Shown: positions 1-14,665 of the stretch, one piece after another
How positions within the stretch are numbered: the stretch's first letter is position 1
Layout of the letters: the number at the start of each line of letters is the position of its first letter
Origin: Alitta virens
Taxonomy: Eukaryota; Annelida; Polychaeta; Phyllodocida; Nereididae
DNA: 64,000 bases
Direction of reading: 5' to 3'
Assembly (NCBI GenBank): GCA_932294295.1
Contig: OW028573.1
Span: 72,021,829 to 72,085,828 of the forward strand
The notes under the pieces: generated by a model
The model's database searches: none
Told to the model about the DNA's origin: nothing
Seen by the model: only the letters and a program-made list of their open reading frames with translations
Position numbers and translations under genes: made by a program

Positions 1-10
1 TTATTTGCAG

Positions 11-4071
<4,061 letters not shown>

Positions 4072-5079
4072 TATATATGGTACACGACATATAATCAAAG
4101 CATGAGCACTGGAATAAAATTTTGCGCAGGGCTAACGATTTTGTTAATATCTTATCTAAAGTTCTATGTCATTTTTAGCTTCAGTTATCAGTTCATTTTG
4201 TAACTTTTAAGGGAAATCCGTGCTGAGGTACAGGTTGAACTCACTTCAAGTTTCTTACTCTTTATTTTAGATTGTATCATGTATATATATCTATTGAGTT
4301 GGTACCAATTGTTACTGCCATAAATTCAAGTGCTCTTGAATCAAAGTGACTTAGTCCCTGTGCATTGTTAGACAGTTTGAAGGACATAGTGTGCCTCTGA
4401 ATAGCACTGTGATATGTCTAGTCATACACAAATATTGTTGGAAACCTTTTTTAGACACTATGCTGTGGTACGATGTATGTAATTGTATGCAAAGTCTGCT
4501 ATAGGCCTAAGTACTTATTTCACTACATAGTTACTAATTCAACTTGTTTTCATAAAAAGCAGCAAAATCTATTATTTTTGCCTTAATAAAATAGGAAGTG
4601 ATTAATGTAACCTCCTAATTTATATCTTTAACATTAGAGGCACTCTTTCATTAAACATATATTGCAGTTCATATTATTACCACCATCAGATGGCACTGTT
4701 CTATTGGAAGTGTTACTATTTTGAAAATTACTTTCTCACTGCTAAGCCTTCAGACTTAGTTGTTGTGGCTGGTATTCACTGGAAGAACTCACTCTACCAT
4801 GAAAATAAATGGATTTTGTAATGTGTTCAGCAGTTACAATCTTCAGTTGGATTCGAAGCCACAAAGAGATGATTCCAAGTAGATTATATCATCAAAGAAT
4901 GTGTATCTGAGATGCTGCCAGTGACTTCTGGTGGTACTCTAGTGATGGCAAATTGGTGGATCATTATGAATTTCACTGTTCATAGGTAAATAGTTTGTGG
5001 GGCTGGTATTATTTCTACTGTCAGAATACCACAAGCCTCTAAACAAGTGGCTTGGAATCATTGAGTTAAAATTTAAATG
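4072..5079 (+). other. ABCC 3' UTR and gene-free sequence
   Basis: AATAAA at 4113 gives a short 3' UTR, and a second AATAAA near 4586 would give a longer one. Beyond this I see no coding frame, repeat unit or RNA gene. Confidence 0.5.
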
Positions 5080-5480
5080 GGTCCTCCCAATAACCATTGT
5101 ATTAAGGTGAAACAGCATTGTATTAGGGGTACAAAACAGCATTGTATTAGGGTGAAATTTATTTGTCCAGGATTGAGCCATCTCACTGTGATAATATTTC
5201 CATGAAGTGTTACTTTTTAAAAAGGCATTGCATTCAGGCCTACGAAACTCATCAAAATAACATTTCATGTTTAATATCTATTACTTTGCTAAAGTGGCCA
5301 AAATTTTCAGATTTCAGATGTGGTCCCTCCAATAATGATTGTATTAATGTGAAATTTATTTGTCCATGATTGAAGAACAACCTCCCTGCTTAAGATAATA
5401 TTTCCATGAAGTGTTACTTTTTTAAAAGGCATTGCATTCAGGCCTGTGAATCTCATCAAAATAACATTTCATGGAGTGGC
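5080..5480. repeat. Diverged tandem duplication
   Basis: Two similar copies lie at about 5080-5270 and 5321-5472. Both carry GTGAAATTTATTTGTCCA, then AATATTTCCATGAAGTGTTA, then GGCATTGCATTCAGGCCT and CATCAAAATAACATTTCATG. Copy 1 also has an internal repeat of AACAGCATTGTATTAGGG. Confidence 0.8.
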
Positions 5481-6149
5481 CAAAATTAGCATTTTCGGTC
5501 TGAATCTGGTCTGAAAATAGCTGGCCACAGTCTGCCATGGTGCATTCTGCTGTAATGGCCAAACTTGCCTTGGTTGGCAAATAAAAGCGTTTGTGATGTC
5601 TGGGAAATTTTGGTTAGGCTGGTGGACTATGAACTGGTAAAATGTTCTTCACCTGCATGTCACAATTTCTATGACTGATTTTGCAACTCTTCTCTAGCAT
5701 CGCCAAAATTAGGTCAATTACTGTGCCCATTGATTTCAACATATTGCCAAATCTGGCGTTATTTTGGGCTGTTAAGCATGTATTGTAAGCCCCCGGAAGG
5801 TGTCGTCATGGTTGCGAGAATGGGTAGCAATCGTGGAAAGGGGTGGTGCGCCAGTGTTGCACGCAGTTGCTTTCTCTGGGATATTCTTAAGTTTGTAATT
5901 GGTGTACTAGAAGCCGTTGCCCTGTGGTCGCCGTGGGGATGTGGTGACGTGAGTCAAGTTCCAAGTTTTGGCAAAGTCTCTGAACGTATCACTAGAAAGT
6001 GTGGACTGTTTTCTGAGACGACGTGTTTGGGAATTCCAATTTCCAAGAATAGAAGTTTCAGGGGGTCGATCACAACCGAACTGGGGGAGGGGTTTGGGAG
6101 CCTGCTTACTGCTCCTTACCCCGTAAGGGGGGGGGGGGAGCTTTTTTTA
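5481..6149. other. Gene-free stretch, G+C richer than neighbours
   Basis: A 146-codon plus-strand frame at 5730-6170 is open but resembles nothing I know and ends in a G homopolymer. The stretch abuts the 3' side of the minus-strand gypsy fragment and could be part of its LTR. I found no TG...CA ends to prove that. Confidence 0.35.
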
Positions 6150-7540
6150 TCACTTTGTTTTCGCGATTGATGTCACCTTCTGGGTGATGTCACCTTCTGG
6201 GTGATGTCGCCTTTTCCGCCAATTGTATGCCAGATGAAAACACAAGTTAGTTGGAACAGTAGTCTGTGAAGAGGAGCCACTGTTTTTTTCCCAGATTCGA
6301 ATAGGTCTGCTGCAACATGTGACCATGCACATGAGAATCTGATGTTGATACAGAGGCTCGCATTGCTGAGTGAATTTGAGCGACTGACACTGTGAGCAAG
6401 ACTTCACCAATCTCAATGTCTTTGTTAACATTGGGCCAGAACATGGTCTCCTTAGCCAAGAGTTTTGTCTTTTGATGTCGAGGTGTACGGTTTGCAGCTT
6501 TGGGAGTATGCTGGCTTGTAAAGCGGGAGGTATTACAACTTGTTGGCCCTTCACTACAATGCCATCTGTGACAGACAATTGGTCGCGGACTCCAGTAGGG
6601 ACGCAGACTGGCCGGCAGGTCCTGGACTATGTCGGGCCATTCTTGCACAATGACTTTGGTAAGAGAAGTTAGAGTGGCGTCAGACAGTGTGATCTCTCAG
6701 CTGTTGTAGTTTGCTGTCCGTAAAACTGAGAAAGTTGACTCGTATGTCTAGGTCGATTTCAACAGTGGTATCGCATGAGAGACATGAAAGGCCATCCTCA
6801 AGTTAGTTGTTGATACCACGTTGGTGTGTGAGTGTGAAGTTATAGCGTTGTAGACGAATCAGCATCCGCTGTAAATGTGCAGGTGCCGAAGCGAGAACTT
6901 TGTCTAGTATCATTACCAGGGCTTTGTGGTCGGTGATGACTTCGAAACATCTTCCGTAGAGGTATGTGTGGAAACAGTGTACTGTGGACACAATGGCTAA
7001 TGGTTCACGTTCGATGCATGCATAGCGTTCTGCCGGTGTGAGACTTTTGCTGGCTTATGCAACTGGTCGTAGAACATGGTTCATGTCAGCTTGTAGGAAT
7101 GCTGCGCCAATCCCACGTTGGCTGACGTCAGGTGAGCTTGCAAGGGTTTCGCGGGGTCGTAGTATTGCAGTGGGAAGTCAGCTGTGACTTCTGGTTTCAG
7201 CGATTCAAAACATGTGGTGGTGAGCTCCCACAAGAACATAGAGTTCTTTTTAAGTTTTCTCAGAATTGAGGTTTTGTTGCTGAAGTCTGGGATGAATTGC
7301 GATAAGTATGTGAGGAAGCCCACGAAGCTCTGTAGTTCAACTTTGTTGGTTGATTCTGGTTTTCAGTAGGTTTTGTACTTTCTGCGGATCGGGCTTGAAA
7401 CCTTCTGCCGAGTATACATTGGAAAAGAATGCAATAGTTTCTTGATTTCACACTTGGAGGAGTTTAGCATGAGACCGTAATGAGCGGCAATGTTTATGAA
7501 GTGGAGCAAGTGTTATTCAGAACTGTCTAGAGGGTGCATG
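6150..7540 (-). mobile_element. Ty3/gypsy fragment 2: RT end, RNase H, integrase zinc finger
   Basis: Read on the minus strand, broken frames follow gypsy pol order. First comes the reverse-transcriptase thumb/connection with GFLTYLSQFIPDFS (about 7540-7080). Next is RNase H with ITDHKALVMI (about 6990-6800). Last is an integrase N-terminal H2C2-type region with LAKETMFWPNVNKDIE and a CSQCQ pair (about 6650-6300). Stops and frameshifts interrupt it throughout, and no LTR, gag or complete integrase core was found. It differs in sequence from fragment 1 next to it, so it comes from a different gypsy family. Confidence 0.85.
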
Positions 7541-8277
7541 AGTGTATTACTTTCGGAGCAAGATGTGACTTGTCAGTTTTAGTTGCTTTTTGGATGTTTT
7601 GCAGACTCTCGCGCTTTACAGGTGCACTGAAGACAACTTCCTTCAAGGGGGTGTGCGGTAAAGGACTTCTCGACAGTGTGTCGGCCACAGGGATGTCTTC
7701 TCCATATCGGAACACCAGCTCAAAATTGTACTCCTGAGTACGAAGCAGCAGATTCTGTAGACGTTCTGGTGCCTTGTCAAGGGGTTTCCCATTTTTGGAC
7801 ACAAGTGGCTTGTGATCAGTACTTAGGGTGACATTAGACCATATAGGTATATAGGTATAATGATGGAATTTCGTCAGACTATATGGCACTGCCAGCATTT
7901 TTTTTTCAATCTGGGCATACTTAGTCTCTGCGGATGACATCGTTCTGCTTGCAAAGGCAATAGGCTTGTCATCTTGATACAGTGCAGCACCAAGCCCATA
8001 TTTACTTGCATCATTTCCTAGAGTGAGCTGCTTTCGAGGGACATAAAATGCAAGCACGGATGCGGAGGTCACAAGCTCTTTCGATTAGGCGAAAGCAGTA
8101 CGCTGGGGACATTGCTTTTGAGCAAATTCAAGAGAGGGACCATTGTGTCGGGGAGATTCGGCAGGAACTTGCCCAGGTAGTTTATTGTTCCTAGGTAACG
8201 ACAGAGAGAGGAGACATCGGTTGGCTCCGGCATATCAACAATAGCCTTGACTTTTTCCGGGTCAGTGTGAAGGCCTT
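7541..8277 (-). mobile_element. Ty3/gypsy fragment 1, 3' part: RT end and RNase H
   Basis: Minus-strand frames read GLHTDPEKVKAIVDMPEP and YLGTINYLGKFLPNL, then, in another frame, an RNase H with GLGAALYQD and LSTDHKPLV, ending near LADTLSR-like residues. A stop follows the finger/thumb part, so it is a pseudogene. It is the direct continuation of the gypsy RT at 12240-12440. Removing everything between, and keeping one copy of TACTA, restores a continuous gypsy frame across the join. Confidence 0.9.
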
Positions 8278-8282
8278 TACTA

Positions 8283-8600
8283 CTATAGTCAGGGTTCTAA
8301 GCTCCAAAATTTGGCAAAATCATTCACGTTGTGATACAGCTCTGACACTGCAAAATGATAGAGGTGGGTCAATACCGTCATTATTAATATGGACCCACCT
8401 ACAAAAACTTCCTGTTATGAGCATGGTTGCCATGGAAACAAAAGTTTTAATTTTTCAACATTACCCGGAAATTGTAAAATAACATGATTTCTAAAATTCA
8501 CAGCTTCACCCAATGCTATAGAGTAATAACAAAGGGTTTAGGAATGCAATTTGGTAAATAACTTGGAGGTCAAAGCCAAAGTCACCAATCTGGAAATCTA
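8283..8600. other. Unassigned 320 bp between LINE tail and gypsy junction
   Basis: This piece belongs to the insert that split gypsy 1 but is not recognisable LINE. It has a small hairpin (AGGTGGGTC at about 8361 with GACCCACCT at about 8392) and an X-box-like GTTGCCATGGAAAC at 8426-8439. It could be a 3'-transduced flank or another insertion. Confidence 0.4.
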
Positions 8601-8780
8601 GCAATACAGATTCAGATTCATTCATTTTATTTCACATTCATAAAACATATATTATAAATTTAATTTTCAAAACATTTTGTACATAATGTGAGGAGACCCC
8701 ACTAAGAAGGTATCCCTTCGCTATCGTGGGGCCACCTACAGAGATTAAAGATTCATAAAATATTTTTTATACTATTTATA

Positions 8781-8918
8781 GGGTTCGATTCCCGGTCGAG
8801 CCTAAGTTGGATGGCTGTTTCATCCTTCGTCTCATTGCCATGGTCCCTGCCCGTCTTAATTAGCCCATCCGGTGCAGAAATACAGGACGTAATGCCCAAA
8901 TCACACACAAACACACAG
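8781..8918 (+). mobile_element. SINE copy 1, 5'-truncated
   Basis: It begins in the B box (GGTTCGATTCC) of the tRNA-derived SINE and ends in a CACACA tail. It lies in the LINE 3' UTR. I see no clear target-site duplication. Confidence 0.85.
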
Positions 8919-9614
8919 TGAGGGTTTGACCTTGAACAAATATAACAATTAGGAATATCACAACGTTCGTTATATGTTGCAATCATACTAAATTTAATAA
9001 ACCTCTTAAAACCGTCTTGACTATGTTATTATTTAAATTATTTATGTACCTATACTTAATAATTTGCTAGGCAAATTCATGGATAACTAATGGCAATCTA
9101 AATCTATGTACTTGTCTTGTTTCATAATTATGATGCTGAGTTGATGATAATGGCAGAAGATACTAAAATATTTCAGGAGAATGTGATTTATACGTTTATA
9201 ACAGCATTTAAGGTCATGCAGTGCACAAATGTCATGGAATTTAAGTAATTTCAGAGACTTAAAAAGTCCATTTGTGTGACTATTATAATTACTATTTGTA
9301 AGAAACCTTACAGCTTTCTTTTGTAAGCCAAATACGCGTTGACACTTCCAACCCCACAGTAAGACACCATAGGTCAAACGTGATAGAATCAAACAATTAT
9401 ATATGTGATTTAGAGTATAAAGAGGCACCGTTTTTCAAACGATTCATAACACCTATAGTTTTAGACAACTTATTGTTATCATATCACAATGGGGTCTCCA
9501 ATTTAGGTTTTTATCTACAATGATACCTAAAAAGTTAAATTCTTCCACAAATTCTATGGTGCTATTTTCTATCTGTAAATGGGGATAATAAACTCTTGTT
9601 ATGGGGTGTGGAAG

Positions 9615-9790
9615 GGGCGGGGGCCTAGCTCAGTGGCAGCGCGCTGGGCTTCCAACCACTCAATTCCCGGTCGAGCCTATGTTGGATGGCTGTTTCATCC
9701 TTCGTCTCATTGCCATTGTCCCTGCCTGTCCTAATTAGCCCATCAGGTGCAGAAATACAGGACGTAAAGCCATAATCCACCTACACACCC
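9615..9790 (+). mobile_element. SINE copy 2 inside the LINE
   Basis: tRNA-like head with the A box (TAGCTCAGTGG), part of the B box and the common body. It is bounded by a 14-bp target duplication ATGGGGTGTGGAAG at 9601-9614 and 9791-9804. It splits the LINE RT C-terminal domain. Confidence 0.93.
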
Positions 9791-10664
9791 ATGGGGTGTG
9801 GAAGATCATGGCCTTGGTTTTTGTTTTATTAATGGAAAGCTTGTTAGCCCTCAATGAGTTGTTTACCCTGACCAACTCATCATTTATATTTATCTCAATT
9901 GTTCTATCAGGACTGAAAAGTATTTAGTGATGCAACTAGAGTGTATCGTCAGCATAAACAATTGGATGAAAAGCTGAGGTTGCACTTACCAAATCATTTG
10001 TATAGATAATGAAAAGCAGGGGGCCTAGTATGGATCCCTGAGGGACACCAACCTTAAGAGGTAACTTTGCAGACATTACATCACATCATCAACAACTACA
10101 TACTGTGTCCTGGTTGTTAGATAATTGTTTAATAGCTTCAAAGCAATCTGTTTTAAACCATAATATTGTAGTTTGTATAAAAGTACTTCATGGTCCAGTG
10201 TATCAAAGGCCTTTGATAAATCAAGATATATATTAATAGGAATTTCACTTTTATCTATCTCTTCAATTACTAATTCCAACATTTCTAACACTGCCAGCTC
10301 TGTCGAATGCATATGTCTGAAACCATATTGACTTCTATAGAATAGTTTGACAGAGTTAAAGTAATCATGAACTGGGTCATGTATAATGCGCTCAAAGACC
10401 TTTGATACACTGGGAAGTACTGATATGGGCCTATAGTTCTCAATTTTGTATTTTTCATCTTTCTTATATAATGGGACAACCTTTGCGATCTTCAATTTAT
10501 CTGAGAATATTCTTACTTTTATAGACTGGTTAATTAGCAAGGTCACGACATCACAAATCTCCAGTTTAATCTGTTGAAGTAATCTACTAGACAAGTTATC
10601 AAAGCCACAGCCATCTTTTGTCTTTAATGAATAAAGTACTTTATGGGGCGGGGGCCTAGCTCAG

Positions 10665-11605
10665 AGCTTGGAGGAATTAGAGAAGGAGAGAACACTCAGA
10701 ATTTGTTCCATGAGATCAGCGTCGCGCTGTTGAATCTCCTACTAATTAATATGAACTATACTCAGCAGAAATGGTACTGTTTAGTTATTTACCCAATTAA
10801 ATGTATCTATTTCATTATCACAAAAGGGCGGGGGCCTAGCTCAGAGGTAGCGCTCTGGGCTTCCAACCGCTGGGTCCCGGGTTCGATTCCCAGTCGTGCC
10901 TAAGTTTGATGGCTGTTTCCTCCTTTGTCTCATTGCCATGGTCTCTGCCTGTCCTAATTAGCCCAACTGGTGCAGAAATAAGGACATAAAGCCCTAAATC
11001 GACCCACCCACCATTACCACAAAAGCTAGTTTTGTGTTCTACTATTAGATTCTTCTTTGGTGAAAATCAAAGCATTTTTGGTGGAGGTTTAAACGAAAAT
11101 AAATGAGAAAGATTTAGGAATTTGTTATTAAAACCGTCATTACATAAAATCCACAAATACCCACACAGTGCAATTATGCTTAGATGAAACTAAATATTCT
11201 GGCCATCAAAATGATATAACCTACATTCACGGCTTCCTGTGGCATGTCTGCTTAATATTAGAATAAACACAAAAAATACTAATGACATTAATCCAGATAT
11301 ATCTTAATAACTAAGCATCTAAGTGAATTCAAATTTAAGTGTATTATCCACAAGATTGTTGTCTTCCTAATATCATAATCACTATGTATTTTTTAGTTCT
11401 TTGGTACTCAGAATAACCAAATTATGTGTATCATGCATTGCAAATGAATTTGTGAAAACGGATAAATATCTATATTCCATGCTTATTGTTGCACAATTGC
11501 CCCCCAATTAGGGGCGGTTCCTTTAGGTCATTAAGCTTTTTGCGCGACGGTGATTCAACTTTTGATGTACCTAAGTGTCCTCTCCTTCTCTAATTCCTCC
11601 AAGCT
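10665..11605. mobile_element. TIR DNA element (MITE-like) inserted in SINE copy 3
   Basis: The ends are inverted repeats. The left reads AGCTTGGAGGAATTAGAGAA and the right is its reverse complement; 27 nt are identical when one flanking base is included (10664-10690 and 11580-11606), followed by weaker similarity. The SINE bases CAG appear on both sides (10662-10664 and 11606-11608), consistent with a 3-bp target duplication, though the exact boundary is ambiguous by a base or more. The interior has no coding frame and holds SINE copy 4. No superfamily is assigned. Confidence 0.8.
10827..11011 (+). mobile_element. SINE copy 4 inside the TIR element
   Basis: Full-length SINE with A box TAGCTCAGAGG and B box GGTTCGATTCC. 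The target duplication is CATTATCACAAAAG (10813-10826) and CATTACCACAAAAG (11012-11025), with one mismatch. Confidence 0.93.
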
Positions 11606-12460
11606 CAGAGGTAGCGCTCTGAGCTTCCAACCACTGGCTCCCAGGTTCAATTCCCGGTCGAGCCTATGTTGGATGGCTGTTTCATCCTTCGTCTCATTGC
11701 CATGGTCTCTGCCTGTCCTAATTAGCCCAACTGGTGCAGAAATACAGGACGTAAAGCCCTAATCACACACACACCTTAAGTACTTTATCTCTGTGTACTT
11801 GTTGAAGTTCAAAGCATTGCTCTAAAGGTGTATTTGAGTAATTTTTGAAATGACGCCATCTGGAATTCTTATTGAACTAGCAAGTTTTGATCCTATATTT
11901 ACATAATATTCATTAAAAGTCATGGCAATATTTTGCCTATCAGAAGTATATTCATTGTCTATCAGGAAATATTTTGGAAACTCATTTTTCTTAACAATTT
12001 TAATTATTATGGAATTTATCATGCCCAAAGTCTTTTTTATGTCATTTCTAAATCTATTAAAAAAATGTTCATAATATGATTTCTTCGCTAAATGAATACT
12101 TTTTCTTAGTATTGTATTATATGTCTTTAATTAACCTTCAAAGTGTTGTAGTTAGGGTTATTTTCATCTATTGATCTAAACTTGATATACATTTTGTCTC
12201 GATTAGAGCTCTTGATTTTACAATTCCTGTGTTATACTAATGTGACCCATGAAGGCTATGGCAGACTTGAGAAGTTCCAGCTTTTCTTCGTTCATCTTGG
12301 TTCCGACTTGAGCACATCGATCCAGGAAAACTTTCAGATTGGCATCCTGTAGCTTGCCTTTAGAGGACTGGCATATTAAATCTTTCACGAAGCAGCTCTT
12401 TGTTTACCTCAGTGGGGTCCAAACAAATATGAATGTCACCAGACTTCTTGTGGACAATGA

Positions 12461-12648
12461 TAGGGCGGGGGCCTAGCTCAGAGGTAGCGCTCTGGGCTTC
12501 CAACCGCTGGGTCCCGGGTTCGATTCCCAGTCGAGCCTAAGTTGGATGGCGGTTTCATCCTTCGTCTCATTGCCATGGTCTCTGCCTGTCCTAATTAGCC
12601 CAATTGGTGCAGAAATACAGGACGTAAAGCCCTAATCACCCACCCACC
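12461..12648 (+). mobile_element. SINE copy 5 inside gypsy RT
   Basis: Full-length SINE. The 14-bp target duplication CTTGTGGACAATGA lies at 12447-12460 and 12649-12662, and the gypsy RT frame resumes on both sides. Confidence 0.95.
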
Positions 12649-12763
12649 CTTGTGGACAATGACCACTTAATTAACCCAAGGAGTGGGCCCCGTGATTGGG
12701 GCAATGACACCTTCAGCCTCCATCTTGTCAAGGGCAGTTTTGAGCTTGTCTCGCAGACTGATT

Positions 12764-12803
12764 TCCTGATGAGGCGTTAAACAATAACTCACACACACAC
12801 ACA
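12764..12803 (+). mobile_element. Minimal 40-bp retroposon tail with target duplication
   Basis: Only 40 bases (TCCTGATGAGGCGTTAAACA and then AATAACTC plus CACA repeats) lie between perfect 14-bp copies of CTCGCAGACTGATT (12750-12763 and 12804-12817). Insert plus one duplication is 54 bp, so the gypsy frame stays open with 18 added residues. The same 3' end occurs in the 28337-28530 element. Confidence 0.88.
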
Positions 12804-13559
12804 CTCGCAGACTGATTGCAATTCGTTTGTTAGGCATAACAATGGGAGTATCATTCTTTGACAGTCGCAAACACACAGTGCCAGGAAGAGTTCCCAGATA
12901 ATTATCAAACACAGATGACACAAATTCCAGCATCGATTCCAGATGGGTGCCACACAGTCCATATTCTCTTCCAACACTTGGATTAGGCCCATCTGTTGAG
13001 CTCCTCTAAGGCCAATGAGGGGTGTTGGCATTCCACAGACAACTGTGAACTCAACAGAGTACATAGTAGTGGAATTGTTCCACATTTGGAGCTTTTTGTT
13101 GGTGACTTTGACATCCGAAGCAAATTTCTCAGGCAGGATGTTCACTGATGCACCTGTATCCACTTAAAAGACAATTTCTTGGCCGTCAATGATTAGATTG
13201 CAGTTGAGTTGTCGCTTGGCCTCAAAATCATCCCCAACAGCATAGATCCACTCTTGTTCAGATTCGGAGTCCTCCATTTTGTTCACATTGTGGACTCGCT
13301 TGGGTTTGCACTTGGATTATGAGGACTTGGGAGTTGGGACACGTGTCAATATCCTCAGAATTTGCAAGATTTCTCCTCACTGGAGTTCTTCTGGCGGGCT
13401 GGAGGTTGACTTCACTGGTCAGCAGATTTGCCTTTGTGTCTGTTCATCGGTCTGGAGTCCAAGACTTTGTTGACGGACTCTTTGCAGTTTTGCAGATGTC
13501 AATGCATTTGCCCAGTTTGAGCTTTCGCACTTTCCTCGTTCTATCTTGAATCCTGCCTT

Positions 13560-13960
13560 TGGTGCACATTACCCTCCCTGGTTCCACAACAGTCGAGAAG
13601 CCGGATTCATCACAATTCCAAAATCCGGGTCACTGTAAATTTTCCATCATCCAACACCTGCTTGTATATTAAAAAAAAAACTCCTTAACTGCTTCCGTAT
13701 TGAAACAGCTTTTTCCAATAGTTTTCCGAATTGATAATGTTGGATGTTTGCTCAAATTTTTTTGAGCCAGTCCTTCAACCATTTTTCTGAATCAGTCAAA
13801 CATATGAAATGGTTCTTCTGCCAACTGAAATGTTAGTCTTCGAACATCATTTGCAGTAATAGAGAACATGTTTTTCTCCATATATTTAATACGTTCAACA
13901 ATTCCTCTTCAATGATCCTAGCAATTCCGTTCCAAGTTTTTTCACTTTACCATTGGGCAG
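13560..13960 (-). pseudogene. Pogo/Tigger-like transposase fragment (CENP-B-type HTH part)
   Basis: Minus-strand broken frames match the N-terminal region of CENP-B/pogo-family transposases: MEKNMFSITANDVRRLTFQL, then KHPTLSIRKT (the HTH 'RHPxLSLRTPEA' region), and CFNTEAVKEFF. The start of the DDE domain follows as DESGFSTVVEPGRV. It then runs straight into gypsy gag at about 13560, so one element interrupts the other there. Several stops are present. Sequence upstream to about 14290 is unrecognised and may be more of the same element. Confidence 0.75.
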
Positions 13961-14504
13961 TCATAGTAATGGGAGTCGTTGGGGCAGTGTCAGGCGGCTT
14001 GTGGGGTGAGCCAGGGGCAGGGGTAGGATGCCAGTCATTGTTCCCCAAGGCTGGTGGGGCCAACAGTGTGGAGCGGTCATCCTGGCATCGTATCATTGGA
14101 GTTGCAGGGTTGACAGAAACAGGAGGCTGCCGGACAAGTGTACTCTGCTGACTCGTGGTGTGAAGTCGGCTGCGAAGATGGCTTCTGTTTCATCTGTACC
14201 GTCTGTTCTTCACGAAAGTGTGTGTTAAGAGTTCTGCTCTGGAAATGAAAGTGTAACGCCCCCCCCCCCCTGCCTGTCGGACAAACACTTAACAATTTTA
14301 GTGATGCATGTGTGCTATGTGGGATTTGCTGAGAGAGTTAGCTGCAGCGCAGCCTATGTTTTAAAGACACTATTTTAAAATTAAGCTGAATGTTTGCAAA
14401 GATATGTTTTATTATATTAATTGGTTCATATATTTATACGTTTTAAATTATATAAAATGTCTACACCTGGGAAGGCTTTAATGCATAATTTTACCACCAG
14501 GAGA

Positions 14505-14653
14505 CCAACCGCTGGGTCCCGGGTTCGATTCCCGGTCGAGCCTATGTTTGATGGCTGTTTCATCCATCGTCTCATTGCCATGGTCTCTGCCTGTCCTAAT
14601 TAGCCCAACTGGTGCAGAAATACAGGACGTAAAGCCCTAATCACCCACCCACC
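14505..14653 (+). mobile_element. SINE copy 6, 5'-truncated
   Basis: It starts at the anticodon-loop region (CCAACCGCTGGGTCCC) and ends in CACC repeats. The 12-bp target duplication ACCACCAGGAGA lies at 14493-14504 and 14654-14665. Confidence 0.9.
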
Positions 14654-14665
14654 ACCACCAGGAGA

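Larger units (their letters stand above)
10645..11777 (+). mobile_element. SINE copy 3, split by a TIR element
   Basis: The first 20 bases of the SINE head are at 10645-10664 and the rest is at 11606-11777. The 11-bp target duplication AAGTACTTTAT (10634-10644 and 11778-11788) joins two halves of the LINE frame. The roughly 940 bp between the halves is a TIR element. Confidence 0.9.
8601..12234 (-). mobile_element. 5'-truncated non-LTR retrotransposon (jockey/CR1-like LINE)
   Basis: The minus strand encodes a LINE ORF2 from the endonuclease-RT linker onward. Landmarks are SIHLAKKSYYEHFF (about 12090), FNEYYVNIGSKLAS (11890), then after a SINE interruption NYRPISVLPSVSKVFERII, LDLSKAFDTLDH and, near 9950, the catalytic YADD. 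The C-terminal domain follows in 9428-9087 (LSRLTYGVLLWG). Stops and shifts show it is dead. The 3' UTR has a CCCCAC/GTGGGG hairpin (about 8690-8740) and ends in GAATGAATCTGAATCTG-type repeats at about 8620. The 5' end lies exactly at the gypsy junction. Confidence 0.88.
12240..13556 (-). mobile_element. Ty3/gypsy fragment 1, 5' part: gag end, protease, RT start
   Basis: On the minus strand a gag tail (GIQD-like, LKLGKCIDICKTA) is followed by a decayed zinc-knuckle region and then a retropepsin with the DTGAS active-site motif (about 13160). A RT start follows (KTALDKMEAEGVIAPITGPT, about 12720), then RT at 12440-12240 (FLDRCAQVGTKMNEEKLEL, AFMGHI). There is a stop just before DTGAS. SINE copy 5 and a 40-bp retroposon tail interrupt the RT. 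It continues at 8277 beyond the LINE. Confidence 0.88.

Noticed and set aside
5730..6170. 146-codon plus-strand frame
   Set aside because: No recognisable domain, no splice or promoter context, runs into a G homopolymer; possibly LTR sequence.
10827..10900. tRNA gene in the SINE heads
   Set aside because: The tRNA-like head always continues into the same 110-bp body and tail, with target duplications, so it is a retroposon promoter rather than a functional tRNA.
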